Assembly (NCBI GenBank): GCA_029101345.1
Contig: JAQXQU010000017.1
Span: 1-64,000 of the forward strand
Length of the DNA stretch: 64,000 nt
Direction of reading: 5' to 3'
Source of the DNA: Erysipelotrichaceae bacterium
GTDB taxonomy: Bacteria > Bacillota_I > Bacilli_A > Erysipelotrichales > Erysipelotrichaceae
Under the pieces are notes generated by a model. That model had not been told where the DNA came from. It worked only from the letters and a program-made list of their open reading frames with translations, and made no database searches. Shown here piece after piece: positions 1 to 9,353 of the stretch (position 1 is the first letter of the stretch; every line of letters starts with the position of its first letter). Both the position numbers and the translations under genes were made by a program.

Positions 1-144
1 TTCAGAAAAGTGAAAAACTTTCACAAAATTATCACAAAAGACAGATAATATAACATTGTAAAAAGTTTTTTCATTTATTCCTTCTGTGAAATAGGCGCAA
101 GCCTATTTTCCTTTTATATGCTATAATAACAATGTTGTATTGAT

Positions 145-221
145 GTCCCCGTAGCTCAGCAGGATAGAGCGTTCGCCTCCTAAGCGAAAGGTCGTGCGTT
201 CGAATCGCGCCGGGGACGCCA
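145..221 (+). tRNA. tRNA-Arg (anticodon CCT), CCA encoded
   Basis: Full cloverleaf: GTCCCCG/CGGGGAC acceptor, GCTC/GAGC D-stem, anticodon loop CTCCTAA, TTCGAAT T-loop, GCCA 3' end. Confidence 0.96.
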
Positions 222-233
222 TTGTCTAATTAT

Positions 234-264
234 GGAAGATCAAATGAATGATCTTCCTTTTTTC
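234..264 (+). terminator. Rho-independent terminator after tRNA-Arg
   Basis: GGAAGATC-aaatgaat-GATCTTCC followed by TTTTTT. Confidence 0.8.
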
Positions 265-484
265 TTGATTGATGTACAGATATGGATTATGAGAACAGAT
301 TTCATATAAATATTACTCTTAAAAAGGGAATAGCAATAATGTTTTTCAAGATTGACATATGTAGTACTTGCAGGATCTGAATCTGATTGGAAAGCAAGAA
401 CACCAGGGAGGCAGCAGGTTTTTATATGAACTGCAATCTTGAAGAAGGATCATGCGATTATGATTGATTTGGCATATTTATATG

Positions 485-508
485 CTCATTAAAAATCCCG
501 TCAATAGA
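485..508 (-). terminator. Terminator overlapping the stop codon of the 501..782 gene
   Basis: Minus strand ATCCCGTC-tatt-GACGGGAT-TTTT; the TGA stop lies in the hairpin. Confidence 0.7.
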
Positions 509-782
509 CGGGATCGTGGTCTTCTTTAACCAGAACAAAATAATCAGTATGTAATCTGATTTCTGTTAGCTTAAACTTATTCATATAATAGATTCTTTCG
601 ACAAAGAAAGGAATAGGCTTAGTGAATCCATCAGTTCCTCTTGAAACTTCAATTGGTAAAACGGTTTCTTCCATGGCTTGTTTGATGCCTTTGCCATCTT
701 TGATAAAACTATGGCATCCGTTGTCATTGACTAATAGAGTGCCGAGGAAGATGTCTTTGTAATAAAAACCATATCTGTCCAT
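501..782 (-). CDS. Hypothetical protein (93 aa)
   Basis: ORF with a terminator at its 3' end; no family recognised. Confidence 0.6.
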   Translation of the reverse strand: MDRYGFYYKDIFLGTLLVNDNGCHSFIKDGKGIKQAMEETVLPIEVSRGTDGFTKPIPFFVERIYYMNKFKLTEIRLHTDYFVLVKEDHDPVY

Positions 783-934
783 TGTTTTTCCCTTTAGTCG
801 ATATTATCATATTTTCTGATAGAAAAGGCCGTGCTTATTGCAATTGATAATCAGGTTATCGTGGGCATAATAGGGGATAATAGTGGGGAAAAGAGTGCTA
901 AGATAACAAGCAATGAAGGAATAAGGATAATAGC

Positions 935-1036
935 ATGCAAGTGGATTTTGATCCAGAACTGGTCGAAATATTTCTAAGTGTCAAGGAAGACGTTGTCAGG
1001 CTGATGATAGCCAATAGCATAAAGGAGGAACAATGA
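935..1036 (+). CDS. Small hypothetical protein (33 aa), not in ORF track
   Basis: ATG at 935 translates to MQVDFDPELVEIFLSVKEDVVRLMIANSIKEEQ*; stop overlaps the ATG of the next gene (aATGAgg). Confidence 0.45.
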   Translation: MQVDFDPELVEIFLSVKEDVVRLMIANSIKEEQ

Positions 1037-1296
1037 GGTCAATTGAAGAAACAATCAGAAGCACTACTGAGGAGAATCAGGAAAAGATTGATTGGACCAA
1101 GGCTTGGAGCAAGAAGTATCCAATCCTGGCTTCTTATCAGAAAGAGGTTGATTGCAATAGATATGCCAAGCAGCTTAGGGTGATGCTTGATGAAATTGAA
1201 AATGAATATCATTACAGCAAACAGGATGCCATGCTTGTATTGAAGGATATTCTCGCTCACGAATATCTAAATCAGAAGGTGAAGAACAATGGATAA
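1033..1296 (+). CDS. Hypothetical protein (87 aa)
   Basis: ORF with upstream AAGGAGG; overlaps both neighbours. Confidence 0.65.
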   Translation: MRSIEETIRSTTEENQEKIDWTKAWSKKYPILASYQKEVDCNRYAKQLRVMLDEIENEYHYSKQDAMLVLKDILAHEYLNQKVKNNG

Positions 1297-1642
1297 CAGC
1301 AGAATCTATGCCATGCCATTTATTAAGGTCTATTCCTTGCTGGTAAACAAGGCGATAAGAAAAGGAAGACAAAAGAGTGATGTTGATGAAATCATCAGCT
1401 GGCTGACAGGCTATGCCATTAATGACATTGATGGGATTGCAAATAGTGATTTGACCTATGGTGATTTTTTCCAAAAGGCGCCAAGGATGAATCCTGAACG
1501 CTTTAAAATCAAAGGCACTATCTGTAAGATCAGGATTGAAGAGATTGCTGATCCTATGATGAAGGATATCAGAATTCTTGACAAGCTGATTGATGACTTG
1601 GCCAAGGGCAAAGACCCCCTAAAGGTCTTATCTGAGCATTAG
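1289..1642 (+). CDS. DUF2200-like protein
   Basis: RIYAMPFIKVYSLLVNKAIRKGR..DVDEIISWLTGY...IADPMMKDIRILDKLIDDLAKGK resembles DUF2200. Confidence 0.8.
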   Translation: MDNSRIYAMPFIKVYSLLVNKAIRKGRQKSDVDEIISWLTGYAINDIDGIANSDLTYGDFFQKAPRMNPERFKIKGTICKIRIEEIADPMMKDIRILDKLIDDLAKGKDPLKVLSEH

Positions 1643-1692
1643 TTCAGCTGTTTCTTTTCTTCTTTGCTAGAATGGGATTAGAGGTGAAAAAG

Positions 1693-2067
1693 ATGAAGAA
1701 AATCTGGCCAGCAATGATGTTATCACTATTGTTAAGTTCTTGTAGCAATACTCCTTCCTATCAGCATGTATCAATGTCAGAAGCCATTGACTTAATGAAT
1801 AGGGAAAGCTCCTATGTCATTCTTGATGTGAGAACTTATGATGAATATCAACAGGGCCATATCCCTGGTGCTATTGTTGTACCAAATGAAACTATTGGCA
1901 CTTCAGAAATACCTGAACTGCCTGATAAGCAACAGATGATTCTGGTTTATTGCCGCAGTGGCAATCGCTCAAGACAGGCGGCAGCCAAACTGGCTAAGTT
2001 AGGCTACAGCAATGTTATTGAATTTGGTGGCATTATTGATTGGCCACTTGAAATAGTCAAGGATTAG
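1693..2067 (+). CDS. Rhodanese-domain lipoprotein
   Basis: Lipobox LLSSC; rhodanese YVILDVRTYDEYQQGHIPGA and active-site loop CRSGNRS; start trimmed from 1672 to the ATG after GAGGTG. Confidence 0.9.
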   Translation: MKKIWPAMMLSLLLSSCSNTPSYQHVSMSEAIDLMNRESSYVILDVRTYDEYQQGHIPGAIVVPNETIGTSEIPELPDKQQMILVYCRSGNRSRQAAAKLAKLGYSNVIEFGGIIDWPLEIVKD

Positions 2068-2097
2068 ATCTTCTGCTTAGCAGAAGATTTTCTTTGA
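2068..2097 (+). terminator. Rho-independent terminator
   Basis: ATCTTCTGCttaGCAGAAGATTTTCTTT. Confidence 0.75.
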
Positions 2098-2153
2098 TTG
2101 AGTGTATATAACATAGGTGTTATTATGCTAATATGGATATTAAGGAGGTTTTT

Positions 2154-3035
2154 ATGAAAGCTTCAGAGATTATCAACCAAGCTTGTGAACATCAGGGTGT
2201 TTCCAAGGCTGAACTCGCAAACAGAGTAGGAATCTTTCCTTCTTCGCTATATCGCAAACTCGCTAATGAAAGCATGACTCTTAATGAATTGCAGAAGTAT
2301 CTCCAAGCAATTGGTGTTACTGCCCATGTTGAACTGGTATATGATGACGGCACTGCTTATAATTCAACAGAAAACCATGCTCAGCTTCTGAACCATTTGG
2401 AAATCATGAAAAAGGAAATGGACTTGAAGGAGAATGCTTTGCAACTGCAAAGAAAGGCCTTCAAGGATTTGAGAACTGATTTGAATAGTGCTGTTGGTTA
2501 TCTGGAATTAGGTCAGAAGAATGAGAAAAAGACCAGTGAATGTCTGGCTAAGCTCAAGAATGTCCATTCCAGCATGGGAAGGACAATTGCCTATGCTTTA
2601 GGTGAAGGATTTGGTGAAGAGGAAGAAATTGTCGATGATTCATCAATTGAAGCATTGGAAGGCAAAAGGGTGCTGGTGGTTGATGATAACAAGATCAATC
2701 AGGAAATCATCAGCGATCTTCTGGAAGAATATGGACTGATGGTTGAGACTTCAGATAATGGCGAAGAAGCCATTGATAAAGTTATCAAGAATGATCCGGG
2801 CTATTTCAACTTCATTATCATGGATATTGAAATGCCAGGCATTGATGGTTATGATACGACAACTCGCATTCGCAAGATGCCTAATAGAATCAGGGCCAAT
2901 GTGCCTATCATTGCCCTTTCAGCCAATGCCAATCCTGAAGATCGTCGCAAGGCTGCCCTTGTGGGTATGGATGCTTTCTTGGCAAAACCAGTCGATTCCC
3001 ATGTTCTTTTGAGCGGACTAGCTAAACTTCAGTAA
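2154..3035 (+). CDS. XRE-like HTH / degenerate DHp-like / response-regulator receiver protein
   Basis: N-terminal HTH (KAELANRVGIFPSSLYRKLANESMTLNELQKYLQAIG); middle AFKDLRTDLNSAVGYLEL resembles an H-box; C-terminal REC (VLVVDDNKINQ..IIMDIEMPGIDG..ALSANA..AKPV); start trimmed to the ATG after AAGGAGG. Confidence 0.85.
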   Translation: MKASEIINQACEHQGVSKAELANRVGIFPSSLYRKLANESMTLNELQKYLQAIGVTAHVELVYDDGTAYNSTENHAQLLNHLEIMKKEMDLKENALQLQRKAFKDLRTDLNSAVGYLELGQKNEKKTSECLAKLKNVHSSMGRTIAYALGEGFGEEEEIVDDSSIEALEGKRVLVVDDNKINQEIISDLLEEYGLMVETSDNGEEAIDKVIKNDPGYFNFIIMDIEMPGIDGYDTTTRIRKMPNRIRANVPIIALSANANPEDRRKAALVGMDAFLAKPVDSHVLLSGLAKLQ

Positions 3036-3067
3036 ACATTTCTCGACAATTAAAGGATGCAGAGACT

Positions 3068-5398
3068 ATGAAAAATACCAAAAAAGAAGATATGGACTTT
3101 TATATTATTGATAATGATTTCAAGCTCCTTTATTTTAACCAGAATGTTAAAGACCGCTATCCTGATGCAAGGGTCGGCAATTTCTGCTATCAAGCCACAA
3201 TGAATAGGGACAAGCCCTGCAATCATTGCCCTATAGCCCATCATGGTGACAATTTCGCCCCAACTTTCTATGATCCTTATTATGAAGGATTTATTGATAC
3301 GATGTTTGCGGATATTGGGGATGGCAAATATGCTGTTACCTGTCGTGCTTCCCAAATAGATGCCAGAAGTCTCTTCTATCGTTTGAAAAGCGATAAGGAA
3401 AGACGTCTTGCAGAGCCAGATGTTGATTATGAATCAGATAATGTAGGAATTATTGGTGGATATTGTGAAGAGGGCTTCCCTCTTTATTATGTCAATGACA
3501 AGATGGCAAAGATGTTAGGCTATGATGATGTTGCTGATCTGAAAAAAGGCATTGATGGCAAAGTCGCCAATTCCATCTATCCGGAAGATATGCCAAATGT
3601 CATCAAGGATCTAGGCGACCACTATTATCCGGGCATGCGATATGAAACATCATATCGTACTGTAAGAAAAGACGGCAGCATCTTCTGGACTATTGACCGT
3701 GGTGAAGTAATTGAAACCATTGATAAACGCCTGGCTATCATCAGCACTTGTCTTGATGTCACAAAGTATGTTGAAGAGGAAAAGGCCCGAGAACAGGAAT
3801 CAAGAGCCATTGATGCCAGGAACAGGATGCTCTCGGATATCATCAAAATCCTTTATGACTATAGCCTGACGGTTGATGTCAATACTGGATCATTTGATTT
3901 GATAATGGGAAGAAATCATCGGCAATTGCCTGAAATCATCAAGGGCTTTAACACTTATCAGGAAATAATGGAATACTTCATGGCCATGGTTGATGAAAGC
4001 CAGCTTTCCAGGGCAAGAGAGTTGCTGCTGCTGGAAAACTATGCTAACAGGAAGGATCTTGATGGTTTCGTTGGTTCAGAAGTCTTTATTGGCAATACGC
4101 CAGAAGGACAAAAATACCAGGAAATCAACGTTTTCCATGTAGTGGATGAAAAGGGAAACAGCTTTATCAAAATTCTCGGGCGTGATGTTACTGATGCTCA
4201 TGAAAAGGCTGATGCCAAAGCCCAGCTTGCCATTGCCAAAGCTTCAAGCAAAGCTAAATCAGACTTCCTGTTCAATATGTCCCACGATATCAGAACGCCA
4301 ATGAATGCCATCATCGGTTTTACTGACCTCTTATCAAAGCACCTGGATGATAAGGAATTGGCAGCTGATTATCTTGATAAGATTAAAACTTCAAGTGACT
4401 TCATGCTTTCCCTTATCAATAATGTGCTGGAAATGGCTAGAATTGAAAGTAGCAACTCAGAACTGAATGAAGAGCATGGCAACATCAATCATTTCCAGAA
4501 GACCATTAGTGCAATGTTCTACTCAATGCTCAAGGACAAGAATCTGAACTTTGTTATAGAAAACCATGTTAAACATCCAGATATCATCTGTGACAAAACC
4601 AAGTTCCGTCAGATCATTCTCAATATCCTCAGCAATTCAATCAAATATACAAAAGAAGGTGGAACCATTAGAATGGTCACTGATGAGATGGAATGTGAAA
4701 AAGAGGGACATGTCCGCATAAGAACAACTATCAGCGATAATGGCATTGGCATGTCAAAAGACTATTTGCCTCATATCTTTGATGAATTCTCTCGTGAGAA
4801 AACGACAACGGAAAGTGGTATTTCCGGTACTGGCTTAGGAATGTCAATTGTCAAAAGGCTTGTTGATCTGATTGGCGGCAGTATTGAGCTGGAATCAGAA
4901 GCTGGTATAGGTACAAGATGCACTTTGATTTTCACTCATAAAGCCGCACCAATGAATGAGGATGACCATGAAGATAGTGTCAAAAATACATCCTTTGACT
5001 ATGAATGCATCAAAGGCAAAAGAATATTGATTGCTGAAGACAATGATCTTAATGCAGAAATTGCCATGACTCTATTAGAAGAAAGTGGTTTGCTAGTTGA
5101 AAGGGCAAATGATGGTGCTGAATGCCTGAGAATGATCAAGGAAGCAGAAGAAGGCTATTATGACCTGATTCTTATGGATATTCAGATGCCAAATATGAAT
5201 GGCTATGAAGCAACAGGGGCTATTAGAAAGCTTGATAATCCTAAAAAAGCCAATATCAGGATTGTAGCCATGACGGCTAATGCATTTGAAGAAGACAAGC
5301 AGAATGCCTATAAGGCTGGTATGGATGGCCACATCGCCAAGCCAATCGGAATTGACAAATTCATTGGGCTGCTAGCAGAAAACCTAACTTGGAAATAG
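3068..5398 (+). CDS. Hybrid sensor histidine kinase (PAS-PAS-HisKA-HATPase-REC)
   Basis: H-box FNMSHDIRTPMNAIIGF, N-box ILSNSIKYT, G-box GTGLGMSIVKRLV, REC LILMDIQMPNMNG. Confidence 0.95.
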   Translation: MKNTKKEDMDFYIIDNDFKLLYFNQNVKDRYPDARVGNFCYQATMNRDKPCNHCPIAHHGDNFAPTFYDPYYEGFIDTMFADIGDGKYAVTCRASQIDARSLFYRLKSDKERRLAEPDVDYESDNVGIIGGYCEEGFPLYYVNDKMAKMLGYDDVADLKKGIDGKVANSIYPEDMPNVIKDLGDHYYPGMRYETSYRTVRKDGSIFWTIDRGEVIETIDKRLAIISTCLDVTKYVEEEKAREQESRAIDARNRMLSDIIKILYDYSLTVDVNTGSFDLIMGRNHRQLPEIIKGFNTYQEIMEYFMAMVDESQLSRARELLLLENYANRKDLDGFVGSEVFIGNTPEGQKYQEINVFHVVDEKGNSFIKILGRDVTDAHEKADAKAQLAIAKASSKAKSDFLFNMSHDIRTPMNAIIGFTDLLSKHLDDKELAADYLDKIKTSSDFMLSLINNVLEMARIESSNSELNEEHGNINHFQKTISAMFYSMLKDKNLNFVIENHVKHPDIICDKTKFRQIILNILSNSIKYTKEGGTIRMVTDEMECEKEGHVRIRTTISDNGIGMSKDYLPHIFDEFSREKTTTESGISGTGLGMSIVKRLVDLIGGSIELESEAGIGTRCTLIFTHKAAPMNEDDHEDSVKNTSFDYECIKGKRILIAEDNDLNAEIAMTLLEESGLLVERANDGAECLRMIKEAEEGYYDLILMDIQMPNMNGYEATGAIRKLDNPKKANIRIVAMTANAFEEDKQNAYKAGMDGHIAKPIGIDKFIGLLAENLTWK

Positions 5399-5400
5399 AA

Positions 5401-5426
5401 AATGCCTTCATTTGAAGGCATTTTTG
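5401..5426 (+). terminator. Rho-independent terminator
   Basis: AATGCCTTCatttGAAGGCATTTTT. Confidence 0.85.
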
Positions 5427-5480
5427 CTTTTAGGAAGTAAAAAGCCATATCGAAGATATGACTTTTAAGATAATGAAGTA

Positions 5481-6401
5481 TTAGTTAGCTCTTGTGACAA
5501 CAACTTGTGGGAATGGGATTTCGATGTTATTAGCAGTGAAGATTTCAAAGATATCACGATTCAATTCCCTCTTAGCCGCAAAGACATTTGCTTCTTCAAC
5601 CAAGACCTTGAATTTCAGTTCAACACCAGAAGCATTCAGTCCCTCAACGCCCATGAATTCAGGAACAGATAGATAAAGATCTGGATGCTTGTCCTTAAGC
5701 TTAGGCAGATTTTCCTTAAGAACCTTATCAACGAATGATAGGTCGGTATTGTAGTGGACTTCACAAGTAGTAATGGCTAATGAATGATTGACTGAACGGT
5801 TCTGAAGATTACGGATATCAGAGTTGTTGACAATTTTGAGGTTGCCACCGTCATCCTGGATGGTTGTTGTACGAACGCCGATTCTGACAACCTTGCCTCG
5901 GAAGTCATCAAGGACAATGATATCACCAATATCATACTGACCTTCAAAGATGATGAAGATACCAGTAATGACATCTTCGATCAGTGACTGGGCACCAAAA
6001 CCTAAGATTAAGCCGGCAATTCCCAGTGAAGCCAGAATTGCTGAAACATTGACACCAAGAATAGCCAGAGCCCAGACAGCACCAACGATGACAGTCAAAT
6101 AACGCAGGATGCTAAGCAGCAGCTGGGAAACAGTCAAGCCACGCTTATTTGTGCTGGCCAGCTTGTTGATAATGATTTTGAGAATGGATGTGATGACATA
6201 CATCACTGACAGCATCAGCAATAATACAATAAGCTTTGCCAGGATATTATTGTCAAAGACAACAAAAGGCATGGAATTGGACATTGTCTCTTTGACAGAG
6301 GTAATGAATGTTGCTGGCAGTGGCAGAATGCTAGGGTTTGACAATATCACAACCAGAATGATTGCTACTAGCAAGCCAAGATAATTGTTTTTCTTTTTCA
6401 T
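5481..6401 (-). CDS. MscS-family mechanosensitive ion channel
   Basis: TM helices plus LASLGIAGLILGFGAQSLIEDVITGIFIIFEGQYDIGDIIVLDDFRGKVVRIGVRTT. Confidence 0.93.
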   Translation of the reverse strand: MKKKNNYLGLLVAIILVVILSNPSILPLPATFITSVKETMSNSMPFVVFDNNILAKLIVLLLMLSVMYVITSILKIIINKLASTNKRGLTVSQLLLSILRYLTVIVGAVWALAILGVNVSAILASLGIAGLILGFGAQSLIEDVITGIFIIFEGQYDIGDIIVLDDFRGKVVRIGVRTTTIQDDGGNLKIVNNSDIRNLQNRSVNHSLAITTCEVHYNTDLSFVDKVLKENLPKLKDKHPDLYLSVPEFMGVEGLNASGVELKFKVLVEEANVFAAKRELNRDIFEIFTANNIEIPFPQVVVTRAN

Positions 6402-6419
6402 AACGTTTTTCTCCTTGTA

Positions 6420-7901
6420 TTAATTGCCGACAATTAAGCTGATTTCTTCACTATCATAATTTATGCCATCAATGACCAAGCTGTAAGTGACTTTTGGCCC
6501 ACTGGAAGCAGCAGAATCAAAGGCGATGTCATCAACGGTTCCTCGATAAGAGACTGTTGTTGCACTGGTTTGCAGATTATCAAGCGGATATGGTGTACCA
6601 TTGAGAATCATATAAGCGCTGATGCTGCTGTATTCTCCACTGAACTCAAAGGTGAAGTCACCATCAATGCTGATAGCTTCGTGGTCATTGTTTGGATATG
6701 GGTAAGCAAACGCATTAGCCGATAGGTAAGAGCCGTTGAATTCATTTTTGATTTCATAGGTGGCCGAAGCGGAACCGGAATAGCTCTTGCCATCGATCTT
6801 GTAGGAAATGCTGATTGTCACTTTGTATTTGCCGGTCTGATCATCATTGAATTCACCATAGACATCAAAGCCACCTTCATCAATATAGAATTCCTGAAGG
6901 TCGGTATTCTGACCATTGACCTTGACTGAAGTTATTTCGTAGTCGGTAGCTCCTGAGCCATTATCGTTTACTCCCCCAACAATCTGATAGATCATGATTG
7001 GTGGATCACCAGAATCAAAGACAGCGCCATCCTTAATCGTGAAGCTTGGGAAGACTACCTGTTTCTCTTCCTCTTTCTTTTCAATTGTCACAGAGAATGG
7101 CTTTCTGATGGTTTTTTCTTCATCCAGCAGCTGATAATTGAATTCAATGAAGCCTGAATAGCTGCCACTATCAAGATAATTGCTAATGGTCAGAGAAGCG
7201 TTATCACCCATGACATACCAGTTGTAGCCATTGCCATTAGTCAAGTAGGCTTTGGTTTTATAGTTAGTGGCGTCATTGATGGTTATGGTATTAAAGAAGG
7301 TGATTGTGTCACTATCCATGTTATAGCTAGCACTTGCGGCATTGATTTCAGGTTCAATTGGTTCAACGAAGACATTCAGTTCCTGGCTTAGACTATCGGT
7401 CTTTTCACCGAGAACATATGGAATAACAATGGTTATCGGATGGTTTCCGGCTCTTAGCTTCTTGTTGATATCCAAGATGATTGTTCCACCATTTACTGTT
7501 GTATCATAGGTTTCGCCATCAAGGGTGATACTGGCATTAGCCAATATTCCGTCATTGATGTCTATGACAAGGGAGATGGTTGAAGTATCATCCCGATAAT
7601 TGGCACTAGCAGAGGCGATAGCTGGCGGTACTAGCTCAACTGTTTCAATATTCTCTTCCTTATCATCACTTGGAATGGTAGGTGTATTGCTATTATCAAT
7701 TACTTCCTGACTATTATTGGAAGGAATCTCTGGTTCTTCTGCCTTTTCATAAAGCATTGGCATTACAACAGCAGCTGAAAGGAAAGTTGTCATTGTCAAC
7801 GCCTTGATTAACGATAGGGCACTGCCTTTTTTTAAATTATGTTTAATCAAAGGCTCATTTGCATCAGCAAATTCCTTGATATTATCATGAAATTCATCCA
7901 T
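6420..7901 (-). CDS. Membrane-anchored extracellular protein with about four tandem beta-sandwich-like repeats
   Basis: One N-terminal TM segment (ALTMTTFLSAAVVMPMLY), Pro/Glu/Asn/Thr linker, then repeating ~90-100 aa units; function unknown. Confidence 0.65.
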   Translation of the reverse strand: MDEFHDNIKEFADANEPLIKHNLKKGSALSLIKALTMTTFLSAAVVMPMLYEKAEEPEIPSNNSQEVIDNSNTPTIPSDDKEENIETVELVPPAIASASANYRDDTSTISLVIDINDGILANASITLDGETYDTTVNGGTIILDINKKLRAGNHPITIVIPYVLGEKTDSLSQELNVFVEPIEPEINAASASYNMDSDTITFFNTITINDATNYKTKAYLTNGNGYNWYVMGDNASLTISNYLDSGSYSGFIEFNYQLLDEEKTIRKPFSVTIEKKEEEKQVVFPSFTIKDGAVFDSGDPPIMIYQIVGGVNDNGSGATDYEITSVKVNGQNTDLQEFYIDEGGFDVYGEFNDDQTGKYKVTISISYKIDGKSYSGSASATYEIKNEFNGSYLSANAFAYPYPNNDHEAISIDGDFTFEFSGEYSSISAYMILNGTPYPLDNLQTSATTVSYRGTVDDIAFDSAASSGPKVTYSLVIDGINYDSEEISLIVGN

Positions 7902-7953
7902 GCATGAATTATACTATAAATGTACGGCAAATAGACTGTTCAAAAGGGCAAAA

Positions 7954-8577
7954 ATGAAAAACAATCAAGAAAATGACATCAAAACTCTCTTTGATGGTAA
8001 ATTCATCAAGGTTTATGACCTTGAATACGAAAAAGACAAGCATTATCTGAGTGCATCAAGAAGAAATCTGGATGATCTTGTCTGTTTGAAGGATGATGAA
8101 GAATTCAAGTCCATGAAACCGGATGCTGTAACCATCATTGCCATTATCAATGGAAAATTGCTGATGACAAAGGAATACCGCTATCCTTGTGGACAATATC
8201 TCCTTTCTCCGCCAGCAGGGCTTATGGACAAGGGTGATGAAAATGTCATTGAAACTGCCATCAGGGAACTAAAGGAGGAAACAGGGCTGAAGATATCAAG
8301 TTCTGATAAGGCCGAAATAATCAACCCTTGTCTCTTTTCAACACCGGGTATGAGTGATGAGTCCAATGCCCTGGTACTATTTGATATCAGAAGGGATGAT
8401 TTCAAGCCCAGCAACCAAAGCCTTGTTGGTGATGAGAGAATTGATGGCTATTATCTGCTTGATGAAAAGGATGTAACGGAAATGGTAGTCATGGGCCGTG
8501 ATCATGAGGACTACTTCTATTCAGCCTATGCTTTCTGCGTCATGTGCTATTATCTTCTCTATATGAAAAAGGCATGA
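7954..8577 (+). CDS. NUDIX hydrolase (ADP-ribose pyrophosphatase-like)
   Basis: Nudix box GDENVIETAIRELKEETGL; start trimmed to MKNNQEND. Confidence 0.92.
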   Translation: MKNNQENDIKTLFDGKFIKVYDLEYEKDKHYLSASRRNLDDLVCLKDDEEFKSMKPDAVTIIAIINGKLLMTKEYRYPCGQYLLSPPAGLMDKGDENVIETAIRELKEETGLKISSSDKAEIINPCLFSTPGMSDESNALVLFDIRRDDFKPSNQSLVGDERIDGYYLLDEKDVTEMVVMGRDHEDYFYSAYAFCVMCYYLLYMKKA

Positions 8578-8585
8578 TGACATGC

Positions 8586-9353
8586 CTAGATATTGAAATA
8601 ATAGATAGTTTTGGGATTATTGATACGCGGGATCCGCATGGTATTGGAGAGACCAGGACTTACATAAAGGCAATTGTCATAAGGGCCTTTGCTGTATTTT
8701 GGAAAAAAACCCTGGCCTGGGGCAAAAAGCCCTTGGTTAAAAAGACGGATCTGACCGCCATGGCCGTGGCCAGCTAGAATCAGATCAAAGCCCAGATTCC
8801 TTGCATATTGCTGATAGTATTCGGGATGGTGCATAAGCAGGACCTTATAACCATCCTTTTTTGCATATTCCTTTAGCCATTTTTCATCAAAGGAAGAACC
8901 CATGCCACCAATATGAATAAAGATATCATTCTTTTGGTAGCTGATGTCCTTATCGTTTAAGAGGATTATGCCGTTATCGTTAATGATTCTGAGATCATCT
9001 TTGGTCAAATAGGCTTCATGGTTGCCAAGAGAATAGATGACAGTTGATATTTTGGCTGCTTCCAAAAGAAACAGATGACCAAGATTCCTGTTCCCCTTTT
9101 TTAGGAAAAAGCGGGCAATGCTTCCAATAATTGATTCCTGATACTTTCTTTTGTCTTTCTGATAGAATATTGCTTCCTGGTCAGGGCTTTTCAGCTTCTT
9201 TCTTTCCAAAAGATCACCGGTAATAAGTATTAGATCAGGTACATCTTCTTTGAGAATTGCCAGAGCTTCCTGGGGATCATTTTCATGCAGATCAGAGATA
9301 TGGGCAAGCTTCAGGCCTTTTTCTCCTAAAATGAATTCTTCCTTTCTAATCAT
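8586..9353 (-). CDS. Metallophosphoesterase
   Basis: AHISDLHEND, LITGDL, LGNHEAYL, LMHHPEY, LAGHGHGGQIR; start trimmed to the ATG overlapping the end of the upstream gene. Confidence 0.93.
   Translation of the reverse strand: MIRKEEFILGEKGLKLAHISDLHENDPQEALAILKEDVPDLILITGDLLERKKLKSPDQEAIFYQKDKRKYQESIIGSIARFFLKKGNRNLGHLFLLEAAKISTVIYSLGNHEAYLTKDDLRIINDNGIILLNDKDISYQKNDIFIHIGGMGSSFDEKWLKEYAKKDGYKVLLMHHPEYYQQYARNLGFDLILAGHGHGGQIRLFNQGLFAPGQGFFPKYSKGPYDNCLYVSPGLSNTMRIPRINNPKTIYYFNI

Noticed and set aside
330-480. Possible pseudogene in the gap after tRNA-Arg (frame giving VVLAGSESDWKARTPGRQQVFI*, faintly PurE-like)
   Set aside because: Similarity is a few residues only and no second conserved block was found; integrase or att-site remnants were also not evident.
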